Source: an uncultured Clostridia bacterium
GTDB lineage: Bacteria; Bacillota; Clostridia; Christensenellales; UBA1242
Direction: 5' to 3'
Assembly (NCBI GenBank): GCA_947626155.1
Contig: CANQRC010000002.1
Coordinates: 1 to 64,000 of the forward strand
Length of the DNA stretch: 64,000 bases
Shown: in pieces, positions 59,766-64,000 of the stretch
Layout of the letters: each line of letters begins with the position of its first letter
Numbering within the stretch: the stretch's first letter is position 1
Notes under the pieces: model-generated
The model's input: only the letters and a program-made list of their open reading frames with translations
Database searches by the model: none
Told to the model about the DNA's origin: nothing
Translations under genes and position numbers: made by a program

Positions 59766-59978
59766 TTAGTTGTTGCAGCAAGAATTGTTTCCGCAGCCAG
59801 AGAGCAGAAGCAAGAACAAGAGAGTTCCACAGTCAATGCAGATTTCTCCGCCCTTGAAGCCGCCAAAACCACATCCGCAGTTTTGCAAGAGCAAAAGTAA
59901 GAAAATGAGTGAGCAGCAGTCATTATTAGAGCCGCAGTTTCCTACATTGCCACAATTTGAGCCTCCAAAAAAGTTCAT
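59766..59978 (-). CDS. Small Cys/Gly/Asn-rich hydrophobic protein (high-cysteine HCB-like)
   Basis: A 70-residue protein preceded by TAGGAGG. It starts MNFFGGSNCGNVGNCGSNND, then has two leucine runs (SLIFLLLLLQ and TLLFLLLLSG) embedded in Cys-, Gly- and Asn-rich sequence, and ends GNNSCCNN. This layout matches small clostridial proteins annotated as chorion class high-cysteine (HCB) proteins, whose role is unknown; a spore-coat or surface role is sometimes assumed. It is divergent from the ESCRT-like operon, with a 219-nt shared spacer. An overlapping 68-residue frame lacks a ribosome binding site and is rejected. Confidence 0.75.
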   Translation of the reverse strand: MNFFGGSNCGNVGNCGSNNDCCSLIFLLLLLQNCGCGFGGFKGGEICIDCGTLLFLLLLSGCGNNSCCNN

Positions 59979-60136
59979 TTGTGCCTCCTAAAAAAATTTC
60001 TTATGTAAACGACTTTTCATTTTGTGCATTAAAACACTTGCACATTACAATGTATTTAAATTTCACAAAAAATGTTCATAGTGAGGGAAATTTTAGAAAG
60101 ACCTTGCCAAATTAAATGGTTTTGTGCGCAATTTTT

Positions 60137-60165
60137 TTGACTTTTTTTTGCATATTTGTTAAGAT
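60137..60165 (+). promoter_or_regulatory. Putative promoter of the ESCRT-like operon
   Basis: TTGACT (60137-60142) and TAAGAT (60160-60165) are separated by 17 nt. The -35 with its following T run (TTGACTTTTTTTT) is the same as at the giant surface protein gene. The leader would be about 25 nt with AGGGG before the start at 60198. Confidence 0.5.
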
Positions 60166-60197
60166 TTTAATGGATAAGAATATCTATTAGGGGTTTT

Positions 60198-61013
60198 ATG
60201 GAACAAAATATCATCACTTTTAATGGCAGCAACGAAAAACTTTTATCAAGATATGTGGTAAAAGACCTTTCTTTGAAGCCTGCTTTAATTGTGCCAGAAA
60301 CACACAACGCCATTTTGATTAAAGACGGGCAAATGCTTCAAACTCTCTCTTCGGGAAAGTATCAACTCACAGATTTTTTAGATGTTAAAACCGAACTTGA
60401 TAGCAACATTGAAATTTTGTTCATGAGCAAAACGGCAAAACTAAAACTTTTGTGGGGCACGGCAAACAAACTGCTTATGTTCGACGAGGGCGCAGGAGAC
60501 AACTATCACCTTGGCCTTTCGGGGGACTTTGAGGTTCAGGTTGGAGACCCAAGAAAGTGTTATCTTTATCTTGTTGGCGTGTCGGACGACCTTACTTCTG
60601 ACGCCCTTCAAGAGAGGCTTATGTCCAATGTTGTTTCGGTTGTTGAAACGGTGATTGTGGACTATGTAAATGAAAACAAAATTCCTTTCAACAAAATTTC
60701 CACTTACAAAAAAGATATGTCCCAAAAGGTTTTGACGGCGCTCTCCCACAAACTTATGAGCGAGTATGGGATTGCGGTTTTTTCCTTTAATATTGCAAAC
60801 ATTATCATTGACAGGGAAGAGCTTGACCGCCTGAACGCAAAACTTAAAAACGAAAAAATCATCTGTTCCGGCTGCGGAGCTGAACTTCATGAGGGCGACA
60901 AATTCTGTCCCAAGTGCGGAAAAAGCACATCTAAAACACAAAATTGCCCAAATTGCGGCGCGGAAGTGCCAGACGGCTCTGCGTTCTGCCCGGGCTGCGG
61001 ACAAAAACTTTAA
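60198..61013 (+). CDS. SPFH-domain protein with two C-terminal zinc ribbons (YdjI-like)
   Basis: A 271-residue soluble protein. Residues about 25-205 resemble the SPFH/band-7-like domain of Bacillus YdjI and its relatives: IVPETHNAILIKDGQMLQTL, ILFMSKTAKLKLLWGTAN, LSGDFEVQVGDPRKCYLYLVG, then VETVIVDYVNENKIPF and YGIAVFSFNIANI. The C-terminus has two zinc ribbons, CSGCG/CPKCG (Cys 223, 226, 237, 240) and CPNCG/CPGCG (Cys 250, 253, 264, 267). In B. subtilis, YdjI is encoded with the ESCRT-III-superfamily protein PspA and helps place it at the membrane. Here it is the first gene of an operon with an ESCRT-III-like protein and a Vps4-like ATPase, so it is a likely membrane platform or recruiter (inference). 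Ribosome binding site AGGGG. Confidence 0.88.
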   Translation: MEQNIITFNGSNEKLLSRYVVKDLSLKPALIVPETHNAILIKDGQMLQTLSSGKYQLTDFLDVKTELDSNIEILFMSKTAKLKLLWGTANKLLMFDEGAGDNYHLGLSGDFEVQVGDPRKCYLYLVGVSDDLTSDALQERLMSNVVSVVETVIVDYVNENKIPFNKISTYKKDMSQKVLTALSHKLMSEYGIAVFSFNIANIIIDREELDRLNAKLKNEKIICSGCGAELHEGDKFCPKCGKSTSKTQNCPNCGAEVPDGSAFCPGCGQKL

Positions 61014-61022
61014 GGAGGGGTT

Positions 61023-61433
61023 ATGCCAATTGCTTTATACATTATAATCATTCTTGCCATTGTGGGCTTTGCGGTTTTTTATGTGGTTAGAGAATACATA
61101 AAAAAGCCACGCGACGAGGCAAAGGCAGGAAGCCGAGGAATTTTGAAAAATAAGAAAGAAATTGAAAACATGGTTGCAAATGTGGAGAGCATTATTGTTT
61201 ATGCAAACGGAAACGACACACTTTGCAGACGGCTTGTTGAGGTTAAGGACAACATCAGGTTTTTCAACCCAACCACAAATGACAAAGTGCTTCTTGTTGA
61301 CAACAAAATTAAAAACAGGCTGGACGATTTGAAAATTATGGTGGCAAAGGACAACACTCAAGAGACCTGTTTTAGGGTTTTGGAAGAGGTTGAGGCATAC
61401 ATTGTGCAAAGAAAGAAGGAAGAACAAGACTGA
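61023..61433 (+). CDS. Single-pass membrane protein of the ESCRT-like operon
   Basis: A 136-residue protein with one N-terminal transmembrane helix (residues 3-24, LYIIIILAIVGFAVFYVVRE) and a helical cytosolic part rich in Lys/Glu/Asn (KNKKEIENMVANVESIIVYA, NRLDDLKIMVAKD, CFRVLEEVEAYIVQRKKEE). No domain is recognised. It could be the membrane anchor of the system, comparable in position to the small membrane proteins that accompany PspA and YdjI (inference). AAGGAGG precedes the start, and the stop overlaps the next ATG (TGATG). Confidence 0.75.
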   Translation: MPIALYIIIILAIVGFAVFYVVREYIKKPRDEAKAGSRGILKNKKEIENMVANVESIIVYANGNDTLCRRLVEVKDNIRFFNPTTNDKVLLVDNKIKNRLDDLKIMVAKDNTQETCFRVLEEVEAYIVQRKKEEQD

Positions 61434-61792
61434 TGAAAAGAACCTATCAAATCTCCGCGGATGTTGACCCAAGCGTGAAAGAGCGCGCAGAGAAGGAGTT
61501 GCAACTTGGCTATTTAAACTTGTCGGACGGCTTTTTTGAGCAGGCGGAAATGAACTTTAATGTCACGCTTTCGGTAGACCCCAATTGCGCGGACGCATAT
61601 TGGGGCTTGATGCTGATTAAACTTGGGCTGAAAAATGAGGACGAACTGTTTTCGGATGCGCTGAAATTTAGGTCTGCTCCGTTTTTGCCAGAGTGCGAAA
61701 AAGCCTTGGCGCTTGCGGATGAAGGGCTTAAAAACAAATATAATTCTTTGCTTGAAAGAATTTACAGCATAAATGAAGGCGACAAATATTAG
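61433..61792 (+). CDS. TPR-like helical protein of the ESCRT-like operon
   Basis: A 119-residue protein starting in the TGATG overlap with the previous gene. AEKELQLGYLNLSDGFFEQAEMNFNVTLSVDPNCADAYWGLMLIKLG has the spacing of two tetratricopeptide helices (G-Y-L, A-x-x-x-F, D-P-N-x-A-D-A-Y-W-G). A further pair follows near residues 80-110. TPRs mediate protein-protein contacts, so it is probably an adaptor between the SPFH/membrane part and the ESCRT/AAA part (inference). Confidence 0.72.
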   Translation: MKRTYQISADVDPSVKERAEKELQLGYLNLSDGFFEQAEMNFNVTLSVDPNCADAYWGLMLIKLGLKNEDELFSDALKFRSAPFLPECEKALALADEGLKNKYNSLLERIYSINEGDKY

Positions 61793-61801
61793 GAGGAAGT
61801 T

Positions 61802-62410
61802 ATGTGGAATCCGTTTAAACGAAACAAATTCAAAAACCTAAACCGAGAGGACTTGGTGAACTCTATTTGCGAACTTGAAAGGCAGGAGAGGACTGTTGAG
61901 GCGGAAGTTTTGCAAAAGATAAAAGAAATTGACGCGCTTATGGAAAAGGGCAAGAAAGAAAAAAGCAGAGAACTCCAACTTTTTTATGCAAAGAAAATTT
62001 CAAACATAAATGAAGAGAAAAAGGTTTGCATGGAAAGAGGAATGTATCTTCTTTACAACATAAGGCTGATGAACAGGCTCAAAGACGCCTACGACAGCAA
62101 CAATTTTTATAAAACCCAAACAAAAGTGCCACTTTCAGAGCTTTTGCAGGACCAAAAACAACTTGCCAAATTTTTGAATAAGGCGCTTGTCACAAGGACG
62201 GCCTCGGAGGATGTGCTTACCAGCGCTGACGAACTTTTCACAGAAGTTCAGGCGGCATATGACACAAATGAAACAATTTATGGCGTGGGCGCAACCGAGG
62301 AAGAAATTTTGACAATGTTTGAAAAAGAAAATCAGCTTAATGATGAACTTCTTGCTGAAGGAGAAAAGCAAGAGCCAATCAAAAGAAAAAAACAAAAAAT
62401 GGAGGAGTAA
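61802..62410 (+). CDS. Helical coiled-coil protein, possible second ESCRT-III-like subunit
   Basis: A 202-residue, almost entirely helical and charged protein. It begins with a short basic MWNPFKRNKFK, then a long helix to about residue 55 (LVNSICELERQERTVEAEVL). A KGKKEKS turn follows, then a second long helix (LQLFYAKKISNINEEKKVCM) and shorter C-terminal acidic helices, and it ends in a basic KRKKQKMEE. This hairpin-then-acidic-tail layout is that of ESCRT-III/PspA proteins, but without a diagnostic motif the assignment is tentative. AGGAGG lies 5 nt before the start; the ESCRT-III-like gene follows 3 nt after the stop. Confidence 0.7.
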   Translation: MWNPFKRNKFKNLNREDLVNSICELERQERTVEAEVLQKIKEIDALMEKGKKEKSRELQLFYAKKISNINEEKKVCMERGMYLLYNIRLMNRLKDAYDSNNFYKTQTKVPLSELLQDQKQLAKFLNKALVTRTASEDVLTSADELFTEVQAAYDTNETIYGVGATEEEILTMFEKENQLNDELLAEGEKQEPIKRKKQKMEE

Positions 62411-62413
62411 AAA

Positions 62414-63007
62414 ATGGGAATTTTTAAGTCGAAACAACAAAAAGAAATTGAGAAAAAGATGTTGATTAAAAGAACAATCAACACAATGAACAAGCAGATA
62501 AACCGCTTGGAAGAACAAAAGAAAGTGTTTATTGAGGCGGCAAAAAAAGCAAAAATCAAGGGCCTTGACGCACAGTTTAACCTTGCGCTTTCTGGCTACA
62601 AAATGACGGTGCAACAACAAAAGCGCGCACAAGAGATGCTTTTAAACTTTGAAATTACCGCTCAAATGAAAGATGTCACAATGATGACAAGCGAATTTTT
62701 GCGCGGCATGAGCGACATTTCAAAAGAGATGTCAAAACTTGCTGATGCAAAAGAATTTGCAAAAATTCAGGCTCAGTTTGAGGAGGCAATGGTTGCCGTT
62801 GAAACTCAAACCGACCAAATGGACAACTTCATGGAGATGAGCCAAGAGACTTTTTACAACGCCGGCAAAGATAAAAGCGGCAAAGACATGAGCGATGAGG
62901 AACTTGAAAAGTTTATCATGGAGCAAGCCAGCCAAGACGAACTTTCTTCTGAGAACATTGACAAAGAAATGGAAGAGTTGAGAAAGAAAATTGACTCAGA
63001 AAACTAA
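62414..63007 (+). CDS. ESCRT-III-like protein (CHMP/Snf7-type layout) with MIM1-like C-terminal helix
   Basis: A 197-residue protein that follows the plan of eukaryotic and archaeal ESCRT-III. A basic N-terminal helix (MGIFKSKQQKEIEKK) is followed by helix alpha-1 through INRLEEQKKVFIEAAKKAK, a turn at KIKGLDA (48-53, compare AKKGQ-type turns) and a long second helix LALSGYKMTVQQQKRAQEML. MKDVTMMTSEFLRGMSDISK and FEEAMVAVETQTDQMDNFME resemble CHMP2/Vps24-type helices. An acidic linker then leads to the terminal helix NIDKEMEELRKK (181-192), whose I-x3-M-x2-LR spacing recalls MIM1, the segment Vps4 MIT domains bind. It lies between a helical protein gene and the MIT-AAA gene. PspA/Vipp1 affiliation is the alternative; the MIM-like end and Vps4 partner favour ESCRT-III proper. 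Confidence 0.75.
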   Translation: MGIFKSKQQKEIEKKMLIKRTINTMNKQINRLEEQKKVFIEAAKKAKIKGLDAQFNLALSGYKMTVQQQKRAQEMLLNFEITAQMKDVTMMTSEFLRGMSDISKEMSKLADAKEFAKIQAQFEEAMVAVETQTDQMDNFMEMSQETFYNAGKDKSGKDMSDEELEKFIMEQASQDELSSENIDKEMEELRKKIDSEN

Positions 63008-63018
63008 ACGGGAGAAAA

Positions 63019-64000
63019 ATGAAAGAAGAAAACATTGATGTGCTTTCAGACACATTCGAACTTTACATGAAAAAGGGTAAAGAGGCAAAGGACAAGGGAA
63101 ATGTTGCCCTTGCCAAGCGTAATTTTTTGCTTGCCGGCGAGACCATGATGAAAATGGCAAAGATAAGCCAGGGAAAACTTAAAGAAGTTAGAATGGAGCG
63201 CGCAAGAAGGCTTGTTGAAATTTCTGACAACCTCCAAAAGCACCCAATTTCCAGCGGTGGCAAAAAGAATGAAAAAACTGATGCAGACGAGGATGACGAC
63301 CTTAAAAAGTGGCAGGCTGCGGAAATTCCAAACATCAGCTTTGATGATGTTGCCGGGCTTGAAGATGTTAAAAAAGCCATCACTTTGAAGATGATAAATC
63401 CCGTGAAATATCCCGACAAATATAAGTTATACAACAAAAAGACGGGCGGCGGCGTTTTGCTTTATGGCCCACCCGGCACAGGGAAAACGATGATAGCAAA
63501 GGCCATTGCAAACGAGGTTAAAGCCAAGTTTTATGCCGTTAAAGGCTCGGACATTGTCAGCAAGTGGGTTGGCGACAGCGAAAAGAACATAAACTCGCTT
63601 TTTGCTGAGGCTAACAAACAGGAGCGCGCCATAATTTTTATTGACGAAATGGACAGTTTGATTGGCAAGCGCGGCGTGGACACTCACAACGACAAGCGCG
63701 TCAACGAGTTTTTGCAACAAATTGACGGCTTTTCTGGGAAAAATCCAAACCTCTTGCTTTTGGGCGCAACAAACAGGCCTTGGGATATTGATAGCGCCGC
63801 AATGCGTTCGGGAAGATTTTCTCAAAAAATATATTTGCCACTTCCTGACGCGGCGGCAAGAAAATTTATGCTTGAAAAAAACATGAAAAACGTGCCTGTT
63901 GAAAAGGATTTTAACATAGACAAAATTGTTGAAAAAACAGAGGGCTACAGCGGGGCGGACATTGAAGAACTTTGTGACCGCGCCAAAGACGAGCCGCTTT
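63019..64000 (+). CDS. Vps4-type AAA ATPase with N-terminal MIT-like domain (3'-truncated by window end)
   Basis: At least 327 residues. Residues 1-75 form a three-helix MIT-like bundle (VLSDTFELYMKKGKEAKDKG ... RRLVEISDNLQKH), then an acidic linker, then a meiotic-clade AAA domain beginning ISFDDVAGLEDVKKAI. Walker A is GPPGTGKT (150-157), pore loop 1 is KWVG (182-185), Walker B is IIFIDE (205-210), sensor 1 is GATN (249-252), and RSGRF and EGYSGADI follow. The stretches SKWVGDSEKN, ATNRPWDIDSA and YLPLPDAAAR closely track Vps4. In eukaryotes and archaea Vps4 removes and recycles ESCRT-III polymers. The start is ATG 63019 with GGGAG upstream, 11 nt after the ESCRT-III-like stop. The remaining roughly 30-100 residues, including any beta domain, lie outside the window. 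Confidence 0.93.
   Translation, partial: MKEENIDVLSDTFELYMKKGKEAKDKGNVALAKRNFLLAGETMMKMAKISQGKLKEVRMERARRLVEISDNLQKHPISSGGKKNEKTDADEDDDLKKWQAAEIPNISFDDVAGLEDVKKAITLKMINPVKYPDKYKLYNKKTGGGVLLYGPPGTGKTMIAKAIANEVKAKFYAVKGSDIVSKWVGDSEKNINSLFAEANKQERAIIFIDEMDSLIGKRGVDTHNDKRVNEFLQQIDGFSGKNPNLLLLGATNRPWDIDSAAMRSGRFSQKIYLPLPDAAARKFMLEKNMKNVPVEKDFNIDKIVEKTEGYSGADIEELCDRAKDEPL

Noticed and set aside
59717..59923. A 68-codon minus-strand frame overlapping the Cys-rich peptide gene
   Set aside because: It is out of frame with the ribosome-binding-site-preceded gene at 59766-59978 and arises from the same low-complexity codons.

Overview
The window is AT-rich and comes from an anaerobic, low-GC Gram-positive bacterium, probably an uncultured gut-type member of the Clostridia (inference from gene content; no rRNA is present). 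Pointers are the oxygen-sensitive ribonucleotide reductase NrdD/NrdG with NrdR boxes, an S-box (SAM-I) riboswitch on metK, strong AGGAGG ribosome binding sites, a bile-salt-hydrolase-family enzyme, a GlpA-like/GlpB-like/DUF1667 glycerol-3-phosphate module, a TIGR02206 membrane protein and a small Cys/Gly-rich hydrophobic peptide. Translation uses TTG and GTG starts in places.

Layout. 1-4.7 kb: a truncated conserved gene abutting a foreign 57-nt ABC-F-like fragment, tRNA-Ser(UGA), a two-domain papain-fold protein, an unknown gene, a choloylglycine hydrolase-family enzyme and thymidine kinase. 4.8-10.2 kb: a YolD-like/Y-family polymerase pair, a GH18-like lipoprotein, a beta-helix-like lipoprotein, a small charged protein, and metK under a SAM riboswitch. 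10.3-15.4 kb: MscL, nrdD-nrdG-dut and a ZIP metal transporter. 15.4-15.8 kb: a patch of GC-richer dispersed palindromic repeats. 16.0-49.9 kb: a single 33.9-kb gene for a secreted, membrane-anchored protein of about 11,285 residues. It is built from roughly 70 Listeria-Bacteroides (InlB B / Flg_new) repeats, interleaved first with carbohydrate-binding-like modules and later with about 17 MucBP-like modules. 50-51.8 kb: a frameshifted diaminopentanoate-dehydrogenase-like gene and tmk. 51.9-58.3 kb: a glycerolipid/glycerol catabolic cluster (YhhN, an alpha/beta hydrolase with a histone-like tail and GlpK on minus; two FAD enzymes and DUF1667 on plus). 58.4-60 kb: a TIGR02206 membrane protein, a PH-domain protein and a Cys-rich peptide.

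60.2-64.0 kb is the most interesting part: a compact six-gene operon that looks like a bacterial ESCRT machine. In order it encodes a YdjI-like SPFH protein with two zinc ribbons, a single-pass membrane protein, a TPR-like protein, a helical coiled-coil protein, an ESCRT-III (CHMP/Snf7)-like protein with a MIM1-like C-terminal helix, and a Vps4-type AAA ATPase with a MIT-like N-terminal helical domain (cut off by the window end). SPFH-zinc-ribbon proteins are known partners of PspA, a bacterial ESCRT-III-superfamily protein, in Bacillus subtilis pspA-ydjGHI. Here the same logic is paired with a dedicated Vps4-like disassembly ATPase. I infer a membrane-remodelling or membrane-repair system; its function is not shown by sequence alone.
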